The position numbers and the translations under genes are program-made. Source: an uncultured Paludibacter sp. (GTDB taxonomy: Bacteria > Bacteroidota > Bacteroidia > Bacteroidales > Paludibacteraceae). Taken from it: a stretch of 59,504 nucleotides of DNA. The stretch spans positions 1,974,680 through 2,034,183 of the forward strand of contig LR026962.1 of assembly GCA_900498215.1 (NCBI GenBank). The letters are read 5' to 3'. Under the pieces are notes generated by a model. It had not been told where the DNA came from, made no database searches, and saw only the letters and a list, made by a program, of their open reading frames with translations. This document shows positions 7,661-16,656 of the stretch, piece after piece (position 1 is the stretch's first letter; each line of letters begins with the position of its first letter).

Positions 7661-10513
7661 ATGAATAACCTATTGATTAACAGACATGTGGGCATATCGA
7701 AAGAAAACAAGAAAATAATGCTACAAAAAATTGGAGTAAAATCACTTGACGAACTTATCAATCAAACAATACCATCAAATATTTTATTAAAAGAAAAAAT
7801 AAAACTCCCAGAGCCTCTCTCTGAGCATCAATTTTCTACTCATACAACAGAACTTGCGTCTAAAAACAAAATATATAAATCATATATTGGACAAGGTTGG
7901 TACGGAACGGTTTTACCTGCAGTAATTCAACGTAATATTTTTGAAAATCCATCCTGGTACACTTCTTACACACCTTATCAGGCAGAAATCTCGCAAGGAA
8001 GATTAGAGGCATTGCTTAATTTCCAAACAGCTGTAAGTGATTTCACCGGACTTCCGCTCGCAAATGCTTCACTCTTAGATGAAGCTACTGCCGCTGCCGA
8101 AGCTGCAACGATGATGTTAAATCTGAGAAGCAGAGACCAAGTAAAATCAGGTGCAAACAAATTGTTTGTTGATGAAAACATATTTCCTCAAACACTGGCT
8201 GTACTTAAAACACGTTCCAAACTTCAAGGAATAGAATTAGTAATTACGGATTATTCATCTTTTAAATTTACAAATGATTTTTTTGGAGCAATTGTGCAAT
8301 ATCCAAACAGCAACGGAAACATTGAAGATTATGCTGATTTTACACAAAATGCTCATCAACATAATTGCAAAGTGGCAGTTGCAGCAGATATTTTAAGTTT
8401 AGCATTACTAAAAGCACCTGGAGAATGGGGAGCAGATATTTGTTTTGGTTCAACTCAGCGTTGGGGAATACCAATGAATTTTGGGGGCCCTTCTGCTGCA
8501 TATTTTGCTACTAAAGAGGAATTCAAGCGTGAAATTCCAGGAAGAATCATAGGAATCAGCAAAGATGTGAATGGAAAACCCGCATTAAGAATGGCGCTTC
8601 AAACCCGTGAACAACATATAAAACGTGAAAAAGCAACATCTAATATTTGTACTGCTCAGGCATTATTGGCTTCAATGGCTGGAATGTATACGGTTTATCA
8701 TGGAGCAGAAGGAGTCAGGGAAATTGCCTCTCAAATTCATTCCATCGCTACATACCTTAATGAAATGTTGGAAGTTTACGGTTTCACACAAGAAAACGAT
8801 AATTTCTTCGACACATTAAAAATATCATTGCCTGATAATGTTTCAGTTGAGAAATTAAGAAAAATTGCTTTAGAAAACGAAGTGAATTTCCATTATTTTG
8901 AAGATGAAACAATCGGATTAACTATAGATGAAACAACTGATGTTGATGATGTAAATACATTGATAGACATTTTCGCCACTGCCGCAGGAAACAATCCGAT
9001 ATTTGTCAACGAAGATGAAATTATAGATTTAAAATCCTTCGATGAGAATTTTGAGAGGAAGTCTGATTATCTTATCCACGACGTATTTAAAATGTATCAT
9101 ACCGAAACGGAGATGATGCGATACATCAAGAAATTGGAACGCCGTGATATTTCACTCACACATTCGATGATTTCGCTTGGTTCATGTACAATGAAATTAA
9201 ATGCGGCTTCCGAAATGCTCCCATTAAGCTTACCTTCATTTAACAGCATACATCCTTTAGCTCCCAAAGATCAAACCGAAGGATATAACGAATTGATTTC
9301 CAATTTAGAAGAATATTTGTGTTCTATTACCGGTTTTGACGCTTGTACGCTTCAGCCAAATTCAGGAGCCGCCGGTGAATTTACCGGATTACTCGTGATT
9401 CATTCTTATTTTAAGAAAAAAGGCGAAAATCAACGAAAAACAGTTCTCATTCCTGCGTCAGCACACGGCACAAATCCTGCAAGCGCAGCACAAGCCGGCT
9501 TTGATATTATAGTAGTAAAATGTGATGAAAAAGGAAATGTAGATTTAACTGATTGGAATGAAAAAGCAAAAGAAAATGCTGAAACGTTGGCTGGTTGTAT
9601 GATTACTTATCCTTCCACGCATGGAATTTTTGAAGTGAAAATTAAAGAAATGTGTGAAATCATTCATCAATATGGAGGGCTGGTATATATGGACGGAGCA
9701 AATATGAATGCTCAAGTTGGTTTAACTAATCCTGCAACCATCGGCGCTGATGTTTGTCATCTAAATTTACATAAAACATTTGCCATTCCTCACGGCGGCG
9801 GCGGTCCCGGAGTGGGTCCTATTTGTGTAGCAAAACACTTAACAGAATTTTTACCAAGTAAAGAATTTGGAGAAAATACAGTGGCTTCCGCTCCTTATGG
9901 AAGCGCCGGCGTACTTCCAATTACTTATGGTTATATTCGTATGATGGGTGAAAAAGGATTAACACAAGCGACTAAAATTGCTATCTTAAATGCAAACTAT
10001 TTAGCTGCAAAACTGAAAGATTCTTATGGAATAGTTTATACGGGAGAAAATGGTCGAGTTGGGCACGAACTGATTTTGGAGTGCAGAAATTTCAAAGCAA
10101 CCTCCGGAATTACGGAAACCGATATAGCAAAACGATTGATCGATTACGGATACCACGCTCCTACCCTTTCTTTTCCTGTTCATGGCACATTAATGATTGA
10201 GCCTACCGAAAGTGAAAGTTTAGCAGAGCTCGATAAATTCGCTGATGCTATGCTGAAAATTTATGAAGAAATAAAAGAAGTTGAAAACGGAATAGCCGAC
10301 AAAACTAACAATGTGTTGGTAAATGCTCCGCATCCCGAATACGCGATAGTTTCAAGCGAATGGAACCATCCTTATTCACGTGAAAAAGCGGCTTATCCTG
10401 CAGAGTGGGTGGCGGAAAATAAATTTTGGATTAACGTAGCGCGTGTTGACAATGCCTTTGGAGACCGAAATTTGATTTGCACTTGCATTCCAACCGAAGA
10501 ATGGATGAAATAA
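7661..10513 (+). CDS. gcvP: Glycine dehydrogenase (aminomethyl-transferring), P-protein
   Basis: PLP-dependent decarboxylating subunit of the glycine cleavage system, which splits glycine to CO2, NH3 and methylene-tetrahydrofolate with the T, H and L proteins. The 950-residue single chain contains both halves that some bacteria split into GcvPA and GcvPB. The PLP lysine is Lys705 in LNLHKTFAIPHGGGGPG. The N-terminal half has YTPYQAEISQGRLEALLNFQ and the start of the C-terminal half has SLGSCTMKLNA. The start at 7661 gives MNNLLINRHVG, the family N-terminus. No gcvT or gcvH is adjacent. A perfect hairpin follows the stop. Confidence 0.97.
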   Translation: MNNLLINRHVGISKENKKIMLQKIGVKSLDELINQTIPSNILLKEKIKLPEPLSEHQFSTHTTELASKNKIYKSYIGQGWYGTVLPAVIQRNIFENPSWYTSYTPYQAEISQGRLEALLNFQTAVSDFTGLPLANASLLDEATAAAEAATMMLNLRSRDQVKSGANKLFVDENIFPQTLAVLKTRSKLQGIELVITDYSSFKFTNDFFGAIVQYPNSNGNIEDYADFTQNAHQHNCKVAVAADILSLALLKAPGEWGADICFGSTQRWGIPMNFGGPSAAYFATKEEFKREIPGRIIGISKDVNGKPALRMALQTREQHIKREKATSNICTAQALLASMAGMYTVYHGAEGVREIASQIHSIATYLNEMLEVYGFTQENDNFFDTLKISLPDNVSVEKLRKIALENEVNFHYFEDETIGLTIDETTDVDDVNTLIDIFATAAGNNPIFVNEDEIIDLKSFDENFERKSDYLIHDVFKMYHTETEMMRYIKKLERRDISLTHSMISLGSCTMKLNAASEMLPLSLPSFNSIHPLAPKDQTEGYNELISNLEEYLCSITGFDACTLQPNSGAAGEFTGLLVIHSYFKKKGENQRKTVLIPASAHGTNPASAAQAGFDIIVVKCDEKGNVDLTDWNEKAKENAETLAGCMITYPSTHGIFEVKIKEMCEIIHQYGGLVYMDGANMNAQVGLTNPATIGADVCHLNLHKTFAIPHGGGGPGVGPICVAKHLTEFLPSKEFGENTVASAPYGSAGVLPITYGYIRMMGEKGLTQATKIAILNANYLAAKLKDSYGIVYTGENGRVGHELILECRNFKATSGITETDIAKRLIDYGYHAPTLSFPVHGTLMIEPTESESLAELDKFADAMLKIYEEIKEVENGIADKTNNVLVNAPHPEYAIVSSEWNHPYSREKAAYPAEWVAENKFWINVARVDNAFGDRNLICTCIPTEEWMK

Positions 10514-10518
10514 TAACT

Positions 10519-10546
10519 GTAAAGACGCCATATCTGGCGTCTTTAC
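10519..10546. terminator. Perfect 12-bp hairpin between convergent gcvP and the radical SAM gene
   Basis: Left arm GTAAAGACGCCA (10519-10530), loop TATC, right arm 10535-10546 fully complementary. It starts 5 nt after the gcvP stop and contains the stop codon of the opposing gene (10543-10545). No long T-run follows on either strand, so it may be a repeat-type palindrome reused as a bidirectional terminator. A degenerate relative (TAAAGAC...GTCTTTA) lies at 53240-53260. Confidence 0.7.
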
Positions 10547-11556
10547 TCTGTACAATTCCGACACATTTCAAATTGTTTTCTGTCGAATAATATATTTTTT
10601 CTGAAATTTTCGGCTGATTCTCCGTTCCACACAGTTTCAAAATCATTTTCATACAAATTTCCAAAAGAAAAATTGCTGTTTTTATCAAAGCAACAAGGTA
10701 AAAATTCTCCTTTCGAGTTGATTACACCTCCAGTCCAAAGTCGTTTACAGTTGTTTTTTAGTGGAGATTTTATTTTATATGTCCCGTTTTCAGTTTGTTT
10801 GTATCGAGAGTATTTTTCAAGCGTTGGAATAAATTCACTCCCGTTTTCAAAATCGTAAATCTGTGCCGATTTTAGTGTAAGTTTATCCGCTTTCCATTTT
10901 TTAGTTAGAGATTTTATCTTTTTGATTTGATGTTCATTGTGTTTCATTACAATAAACTGAATTTCAATAAACGGATGTGCTCTTTTAAGCTTTTCTTTCC
11001 ATTCTACAATAGAGCTTATCGTTTGAATTGCCTTATCAAGTTTTCCACCCACACGATATCGCTCATAAACCTCTTGAGTTGTACCGTCAATAGAAATAAT
11101 TATTCGGTCCAAACCGCTTTCAACTATCTGTTTTGCGTATTCATTATTAATCAGCTGTGCATTTGTTGAAGTAGATGTGAGAATATTTTTTTTTCTTGCA
11201 TATTTTACCAAATCCAGAAAGGTTCGATTCATAAACGGCTCACCCTGAAAATAGAAAATAATATGCGTAAGTGTTGGGGCGAGGTTATCGATTATTTTTT
11301 TTGATTTCTGAATATCGATATTGATTGGTTTTATCTTTTCTATACGAACGCCCACAGGACATTCCGGACAATGCAAATTACATACATTACTGGGCTCCAT
11401 TGAAATAAAAATGGGCTGACGTTTCCACTTTGACAATTTTCCTTGTTTAGAAAATTGATACGAAACAAATGCTTTTAGTGCATTCCAACTACGTTTTGGA
11501 GGTAAAATAGCCTGTAGAATTCGACAAACATAATATATTTTTGACTTTAATCCCAT
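10543..11556 (-). CDS. Radical SAM / SPASM-domain protein
   Basis: Iron-sulfur enzyme that cleaves S-adenosylmethionine to start radical chemistry; the substrate is unknown. The 337 residues begin MGLKSKIYYVCRILQ. Near residues 58-66 the cluster motif is CNLHCPEC, the CxxxCxxC form. YFQGEPFMN and IISIDGTTQEVYERYR are core radical SAM segments. The C-terminal SPASM region shows NCKRLW, FLPCCFDKN, FGN and MCRNC, ligands for an auxiliary cluster. An upstream in-frame TTG at 11568 is possible but the ATG at 11556 is preferred. There is no adjacent precursor peptide or maturase partner to hint at the substrate, so it may modify a peptide or a sugar. It converges on gcvP. Confidence 0.88.
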   Translation of the reverse strand: MGLKSKIYYVCRILQAILPPKRSWNALKAFVSYQFSKQGKLSKWKRQPIFISMEPSNVCNLHCPECPVGVRIEKIKPINIDIQKSKKIIDNLAPTLTHIIFYFQGEPFMNRTFLDLVKYARKKNILTSTSTNAQLINNEYAKQIVESGLDRIIISIDGTTQEVYERYRVGGKLDKAIQTISSIVEWKEKLKRAHPFIEIQFIVMKHNEHQIKKIKSLTKKWKADKLTLKSAQIYDFENGSEFIPTLEKYSRYKQTENGTYKIKSPLKNNCKRLWTGGVINSKGEFLPCCFDKNSNFSFGNLYENDFETVWNGESAENFRKNILFDRKQFEMCRNCTE

Positions 11557-11655
11557 AACAGAAACCAATCAATTTTCACTCAATAATTGCGTTGCAAAGA
11601 AACATAAAATTCTATATAAAACACGCCGATTTTAGGAAAATATGATTTATTCTTG

Positions 11656-11663
11656 TAAATTTG
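11656..11663 (+). promoter_or_regulatory. -7 box for the holB cluster
   Basis: TAAATTTG matches TAnnTTTG, 29 nt upstream of the GTG start at 11693. Confidence 0.5.
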
Positions 11664-11692
11664 CAGATTAAATTGATTATAAATAGAGAAAG

Positions 11693-12844
11693 GTGTTCAG
11701 AGACGTTATTGGTCAGCAAGCAATAAAAGAACGGTTGATTTGTCCCGCTATTGATAACCGCATTCCACACGCACAACTGCTTTACGGACAGGAAGGTGTG
11801 GGAAAATTGGCGTTGGCTCTTGCGTTTGCGCAATACGTGATGTGCGAACATCCGATACAATCAGACGCTTGCGGTATTTGTCCTTCTTGTGTGAAGTTTC
11901 AGAAAATGCAGCATCCCGATTTGCATTTTGTGTTTCCGATAATTAAACCGCCCAGCAAAAACACGGTAGTATGCGATGATTTTGTGCAGGAATTTAGGGA
12001 AATGTTGATTGAAAGTCCGTATTTTAGTGTGCAAGATTGGTACGAAGTGATTGGTGATGGTGCAAAACAAGGAGCAATTTACGCCAATGAAAGCGCTGAA
12101 ATTATCCGTAAATTGAGTTTAAAAACATACGAATCGGAATATAAAGTGATGATTATTTGGTTGCCGGAATTGATGAACGATTCTTGCGCCAACAAATTGT
12201 TGAAAATACTCGAAGAGCCACCCTCGAAAACGCTTTTTTTGTTAATTTCCAACACTATTGAAGGAAATATTGCTACGATTCTTTCACGTACGCAACACAT
12301 TCACGTTCCGCGTTTAAGCGAAGAAGAAATTGTAAAAGCATTAATGGAAGCTAATCCGAATGCGCAATTGATTGACACTCAAAATGCTGCACGCATTGCG
12401 GAAGGAAGTTACTTACAAGCGAAAAAGATTCTGGAACAAAGTCGTGAAAGCCGGGTGAATTTCGAGCGTTTTGTAGAATTGATGCGAAAAGCATGGCTTG
12501 TGGGAAATAAAAGAGATTACGATGCGCTGCTAATGCTAAGAGCGTGGGCGGATAATTTATCAAGCAACGATTTGGGGCGTGAAAGACAGAAAACATTTTT
12601 GCAATACGCACAAAACATGGTGCGTGAAAATTTTATATTTAATCTGAAACAAGCGGATTTAAATTATATGACGAATTATGAAACCGATTTTTCGTTAAAA
12701 TTCTCACCGTTTATTAACGAACGAAACGTGGAAGATTTAATGAACGAATTTGCTTTGGCAGAAAGACACATAGAACAAAACACATACGCAAAAATGGTTT
12801 TCTTTGATTTGGCATTGAAAACAATAATGCTGTTGAAGAAATGA
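11693..12844 (+). CDS. holB: DNA polymerase III delta-prime subunit
   Basis: AAA+ clamp-loader subunit that helps place the beta clamp on primed DNA. The 383 residues start at a GTG (FRDVIGQQAIKERL follows, the family N-terminus; no in-frame ATG is nearby). The Walker A region is GQEGVGKLALA, with Leu after the Lys, the degenerate form common in delta-prime. The zinc-binding cysteines appear in MCEHP...CGICPSC (about residues 49-63), then MQHPDLHFV. NKLLKILEEPP is the conserved delta-prime segment. It is first in a run with ricT, gldH and trmB, an order I know from other Bacteroidales. Confidence 0.92.
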   Translation: MFRDVIGQQAIKERLICPAIDNRIPHAQLLYGQEGVGKLALALAFAQYVMCEHPIQSDACGICPSCVKFQKMQHPDLHFVFPIIKPPSKNTVVCDDFVQEFREMLIESPYFSVQDWYEVIGDGAKQGAIYANESAEIIRKLSLKTYESEYKVMIIWLPELMNDSCANKLLKILEEPPSKTLFLLISNTIEGNIATILSRTQHIHVPRLSEEEIVKALMEANPNAQLIDTQNAARIAEGSYLQAKKILEQSRESRVNFERFVELMRKAWLVGNKRDYDALLMLRAWADNLSSNDLGRERQKTFLQYAQNMVRENFIFNLKQADLNYMTNYETDFSLKFSPFINERNVEDLMNEFALAERHIEQNTYAKMVFFDLALKTIMLLKK

Positions 12845-12900
12845 AACTTTCTCCGAATTTTTAAAGGAGAATTGTAAATTAATAAAACAAAAATAATATT

Positions 12901-12920
12901 CCAAGAATCTTGATTCTTGG
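12901..12920. repeat. 20-nt palindrome between holB and ricT
   Basis: CCAAGAATC-TT-GATTCTTGG: perfect 9-bp arms with a 2-nt centre (in RNA, 8 bp with a CTTG loop). It lies 18 nt before the ricT ATG and has no T-run after it, so it looks more like a short palindromic repeat or a leader hairpin than a terminator. Confidence 0.5.
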
Positions 12921-12937
12921 TTCTAAATATCTAAAAA

Positions 12938-14089
12938 ATGGACTATAAACTATATACAAGCGGCTGCTCAATGAACAAAAAAGGATGCTGCCTCACAACA
13001 GATAAAAAACTCAGCGTACACGATTGGCTGTGCGACTTACCTGAAACCGTACAGGAAACTGATTTCGTGGAAGTTCAATTCAAAAACACACGCAAAAGTT
13101 ACTTTTTAAATAATAGTAAATTAGATCTTTTCAAAGGGGATATGGTAGCGGTGGAAGCTTCTCCCGGACACGATATTGGTGAAGTTACACTCACGGGAAA
13201 ATTGGTTGTGCTTCAAATGAAGAAAAATAACATTGATATGGCTAAATTTGAAGTGAGAAAAATATACCGGAAAGTGCGCGATGTGGATATGGAAAAATAT
13301 CACGAAGCCAAAGCCAAAGAGCAGGAAACAATGATAAAAGCACGTCAAATTGCTGAAAGTCTTAATTTGAATATGAAAATCGGCGATGTTGAATATCAGG
13401 GCGATGGAAGCAAAGCTATTTTTTATTACATTGCCGATGAACGCGTTGATTTCCGTCAGTTGATAAAAGTTTTTGCCGAAACATTCCGTATTCGCATCGA
13501 AATGAAACAAATTGGAGCTCGTCAGGAAGCGGGACGAATTGGAGGAATTGGACCTTGCGGACGCGAACTTTGCTGCTCAAAATGGATGACAAGTTTCAGT
13601 ACCGTTTCTACCAGCGCAGCTCGCTATCAAGATTTGTCGCTTAATCCGCAAAAGTTGGCAGGACAATGCGCAAAACTTAAATGCTGCATGAATTATGAAC
13701 TAGATTCATACGTAGATGCGTCAAAAAATCTCCCATCCAAGGAAGTGAACCTGGAAACAAAAGATGCTGTTTATTATCATTTCAAAACAGAAGTGTTTAA
13801 GGGATTAATCACTTATTCTACTTCGCCTGAATTTGCTGCTAATTTGGTTACAATTACGGCTGAAAGAGCCAAAGAAATCATCCGAATAAATAAAAAAGGA
13901 CACAAACCAACCAGTTTGGAAGAAGAAAAACAGCAACCCAATGAAAAGAAAATTTCAACAGAATACGAAAATATTGTTGGACAAGACAGCTTAACTCGTT
14001 TTGATGCTCAAAAAAAAGAAGGAAAACAACAACAAAACCATCGAAAGAACAATTATCACCGCCACGGGAAAAGAAACGGGAATCAATAA
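12938..14089 (+). CDS. PSP1-domain protein, RicT/YaaT family
   Basis: In Bacillus, RicT (YaaT) is part of the RicAFT complex that holds Fe-S clusters and stimulates RNase Y processing; the Bacteroidota role is not established. The 383 residues begin with a cysteine-rich MDYKLYTSGCSMNKKGCC. The PSP1 C-terminal domain contains GPCGRELCCSKWM (about residues 204-216) and AKLKCCMNYE, which are the cluster-ligand cysteines. The tail from about residue 320 is low-complexity and basic (KKEGKQQQNHRKNNYHRHGK). It lies between holB and a gldH-type gene. RicA and RicF partners are not visible here. Confidence 0.9.
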   Translation: MDYKLYTSGCSMNKKGCCLTTDKKLSVHDWLCDLPETVQETDFVEVQFKNTRKSYFLNNSKLDLFKGDMVAVEASPGHDIGEVTLTGKLVVLQMKKNNIDMAKFEVRKIYRKVRDVDMEKYHEAKAKEQETMIKARQIAESLNLNMKIGDVEYQGDGSKAIFYYIADERVDFRQLIKVFAETFRIRIEMKQIGARQEAGRIGGIGPCGRELCCSKWMTSFSTVSTSAARYQDLSLNPQKLAGQCAKLKCCMNYELDSYVDASKNLPSKEVNLETKDAVYYHFKTEVFKGLITYSTSPEFAANLVTITAERAKEIIRINKKGHKPTSLEEEKQQPNEKKISTEYENIVGQDSLTRFDAQKKEGKQQQNHRKNNYHRHGKRNGNQ

Positions 14090-14118
14090 AATTAGTTTAT
14101 AGTAAACAATTTATAGAA

Positions 14119-14583
14119 ATGATAAAAAAATCATTGATACTTTTCGTAATCATTTTAATGTCAATATCTTGCCATCAGAATGAAGTTTATTTTCAATACA
14201 ATAAAATTCCAAACGGCGGCTGGAATAAAGATAGTTTGTTGAATTACGATATCCATATCACAGACAACGCCATATCCTATAATTTTTATATCCACGTTCG
14301 TCATCATGGCAATTATCCTTATCAAAATATCTGGCTTTTTTTACAACAAATGAATCCGGATAGCGCTATTACAAAAGATACAATTGAAGCATATTTAGCA
14401 GATCAATACGGGAAATGGCTAGGTTCAGGAGCGGGAAATTTAAAAGAAATGCCTATTATTTATAAAAAACAAGTTCAGTTTCCCGATACCGGAGTTTATC
14501 GTTTTAAAATTCGCCAAGGAATGCGTGATAGTCTTCTTCAAGGAATAAATGATGTTGGAATAAGAATAGAAAAGGCTGATTAA
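14119..14583 (+). CDS. gldH: GldH-family lipoprotein
   Basis: In Flavobacterium, GldH is a lipoprotein needed for gliding; Bacteroidales homologues usually occur without gliding, so the function here is open. The 154 residues have a lipoprotein signal with the lipidated Cys18 in LMSISC. A beta-rich domain follows (YFQYNKIPNGGWNKDSLLNYDI, then VRHHGNYPYQNIWLF) that is typical of the family. It lies 29 nt after ricT and 9 nt before the trmB ATG. The neighbouring holB-ricT-gldH order supports the assignment. The window also carries porX and porW, so the genome has at least part of the related type IX secretion system. Confidence 0.87.
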   Translation: MIKKSLILFVIILMSISCHQNEVYFQYNKIPNGGWNKDSLLNYDIHITDNAISYNFYIHVRHHGNYPYQNIWLFLQQMNPDSAITKDTIEAYLADQYGKWLGSGAGNLKEMPIIYKKQVQFPDTGVYRFKIRQGMRDSLLQGINDVGIRIEKAD

Positions 14584-14592
14584 TAATTGGTT

Positions 14593-15339
14593 ATGGGGAA
14601 AAATAAACTTGCAAAATTTGCTGAATTGGAAACATTTCCACACGTGTTTCAAGTTCCTTCTTCTACTCTTTTAAAGGGAGAAGGATTTCCTTTAAAAGGA
14701 AAATGGAATACTGATTTTTTCAAAAACTCCAATCCGATTGTGCTCGAACTTGGCTGTGGAAAAGGAGAATATACGGTAGAATTGGCAAAACAATTCCCGG
14801 ATAAAAATTATATCGGCGTAGATATTAAAGGAGCGCGCATTTGGACAGGAGCAAAAGAAAGCTACCTTAAGGAAATGAAAAATGTGGCTTTTATCCGTAC
14901 GGATATAGAAATGATCGAACATTTTTTCGCAGAAAACGAAGTCAGTGAAATCTGGCTTACTTTTCCTGATCCGCAAATGAAAAAAACTACCAAACGACTC
15001 ACGGCAACTAATTTCATTCAATCCTATTTAAAATTTCTGAAAAAAGATGGAATTATTCATCTAAAAACCGATAGTCCGTTTATGTTCACATACACATGCG
15101 AAATGGTAAGAATTAATAATTTGCCAGCATTAAAACAAATTGAAGACATTTACAATACCGAGAATATTGATAAAATACTGAATATCAAAACCTATTATGA
15201 ACAGCAATGGCTTGAAAGAGGATTGACAATCAAATACATTTCTTTTCAACCATTAAAAAAAGAACATTACATTGAGCCGGAAATTGATATAGAATACGAT
15301 GAATATCGGAGTTTTAAACGATTCAGGCGGCAACAATAA
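14593..15339 (+). CDS. trmB: tRNA (guanine-46-N7)-methyltransferase
   Basis: SAM-dependent methylation of G46 in tRNA variable loops. The 248 residues begin [15 protein letters not shown]. The SAM-binding motif [15 protein letters not shown] is near residues 48-62, followed by [17 protein letters not shown], and the catalytic segment [12 protein letters not shown] is near 117-128. A TTG two codons upstream (14587) is in frame, but the ATG is the natural start. The TrmB fold normally ends near residue 230, and the few extra basic residues at the end (FKRFRRQQ) are unremarkable. It follows gldH by 9 nt. Confidence 0.95.
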   Translation: MGKNKLAKFAELETFPHVFQVPSSTLLKGEGFPLKGKWNTDFFKNSNPIVLELGCGKGEYTVELAKQFPDKNYIGVDIKGARIWTGAKESYLKEMKNVAFIRTDIEMIEHFFAENEVSEIWLTFPDPQMKKTTKRLTATNFIQSYLKFLKKDGIIHLKTDSPFMFTYTCEMVRINNLPALKQIEDIYNTENIDKILNIKTYYEQQWLERGLTIKYISFQPLKKEHYIEPEIDIEYDEYRSFKRFRRQQ

Positions 15340-15391
15340 TATATCTCATTTGTTATAAATTAAAAGTTGATTAAATTACAGTTACAGCACG

Positions 15392-16498
15392 ATGACCCTT
15401 TATCCTAACTTAATACTCGAAGCTTTAAAGCATGTTCGCTATCCCGGAACAGGAAACGATATTGTTTCATCCGGAATGGTACAAGATAATATACGAATTG
15501 ACGGGAAAAAAGTAAGTTTCTCTATATTATTTGAAAAAAATAATGATCCTTTTGCAAAATCAGTTGTAAAAGCTGCCGAGCAAGCTATCTTAACTTATAT
15601 TGGTGAAGATATTGATATAAAAGGCAATATTACTATCGAAACAAAGCCGCAAGCTCCTCCAAAACCTGTTTCAATTCTCCCTAATGTAAAAAATATACTT
15701 GCTGTTTTTTCAGGAAAAGGCGGAGTAGGAAAATCAACCGTTGCTGCCAATTTAGCAGTATCATTAGCAGCTTTAGGTTACAAAGTTGGTTTACTTGATG
15801 CTGATATTCACGGACCTTCGGTTCCAAAAATGTTTGGCGTGGAGGATGAAAGACCTTTTGTAGAAGAAATTGACGGTAAGCATACCATTATTCCTCTGCA
15901 AAGATACGGCGTTAAAATAATGTCAATCGGTTTCTTTGTAGATCAAGAAAGTGCGTTAGTTTGGCGCGGAAGTATGTCAAGCAATGCGTTAAAACAATTA
16001 ATAACCGATTCGGATTGGGGTGAATTAGATTATTTTATAATGGATTTACCTCCCGGAACCGGCGATATTCACCTTACATTGGTGCAAACAATGGGTATTA
16101 CAGGCGCTATTGCTGTTACCACCCCTCAAGATGTAGCTTTAGCCGATGCACGAAAAGGAATTAATATGTTCTTGGGTGAAAAAGTAAATGTTCCGGTGCT
16201 TGGTTTAGTAGAAAATATGGCTTGGTTTACACCCGCAGAACTTCCTCAAAATAAATATTATATCTTTGGAAAAGATGGAGGAAAAAAACTTTGTGAAGAA
16301 TTAAATATTCCTCTATTAGGACAAATTCCATTGGTTCAAAGTATTCGTGAAGGTGGAGATGAAGGAAAACCTATTTCCATAAACGAAAACTCACTTACAG
16401 CAAACGCATTTAAAGAATTGGCAACAAAAGTAATCGAAAGAATTGATTATAGAAATCAACATTGGGAAGCAACAAAAAGAGTTGAAATAGTTAAATAA
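15392..16498 (+). CDS. mrp: Mrp/ApbC/NBP35-family P-loop ATPase
   Basis: Carrier ATPase thought to deliver Fe-S clusters to apoproteins in the cytoplasm. The 368 residues have an N-terminal MIP18-like domain (about 1-85) and then the deviant Walker A FSGKGGVGKSTVAAN near residue 107, followed by GLLDADIHGPSVPKMFG and DYFIMDLPPGTGDIHLT. The C-terminal CPxC cysteines that bridge the cluster in many Mrp proteins are absent: the equivalent stretch is LVENMAWFTPAELPQNKYY. I recall the same wording in Bacteroides homologues, so this looks like a lineage trait. It is 52 nt downstream of trmB. Confidence 0.92.
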   Translation: MTLYPNLILEALKHVRYPGTGNDIVSSGMVQDNIRIDGKKVSFSILFEKNNDPFAKSVVKAAEQAILTYIGEDIDIKGNITIETKPQAPPKPVSILPNVKNILAVFSGKGGVGKSTVAANLAVSLAALGYKVGLLDADIHGPSVPKMFGVEDERPFVEEIDGKHTIIPLQRYGVKIMSIGFFVDQESALVWRGSMSSNALKQLITDSDWGELDYFIMDLPPGTGDIHLTLVQTMGITGAIAVTTPQDVALADARKGINMFLGEKVNVPVLGLVENMAWFTPAELPQNKYYIFGKDGGKKLCEELNIPLLGQIPLVQSIREGGDEGKPISINENSLTANAFKELATKVIERIDYRNQHWEATKRVEIVK

Positions 16499-16656
16499 AT
16501 TTAAATTTTGTTTTTAAGTTTTGCGCGGCAACCAAATTATTAACATTTTTGTACGGTTTTTGTTATAAAAATGCCGTTCCTCAGATTTTTTAACCTAAAA
16601 AATCTATCATTCTAAAAAATCATCACACCTACTACTTACTACTAAAATTTTTATTT

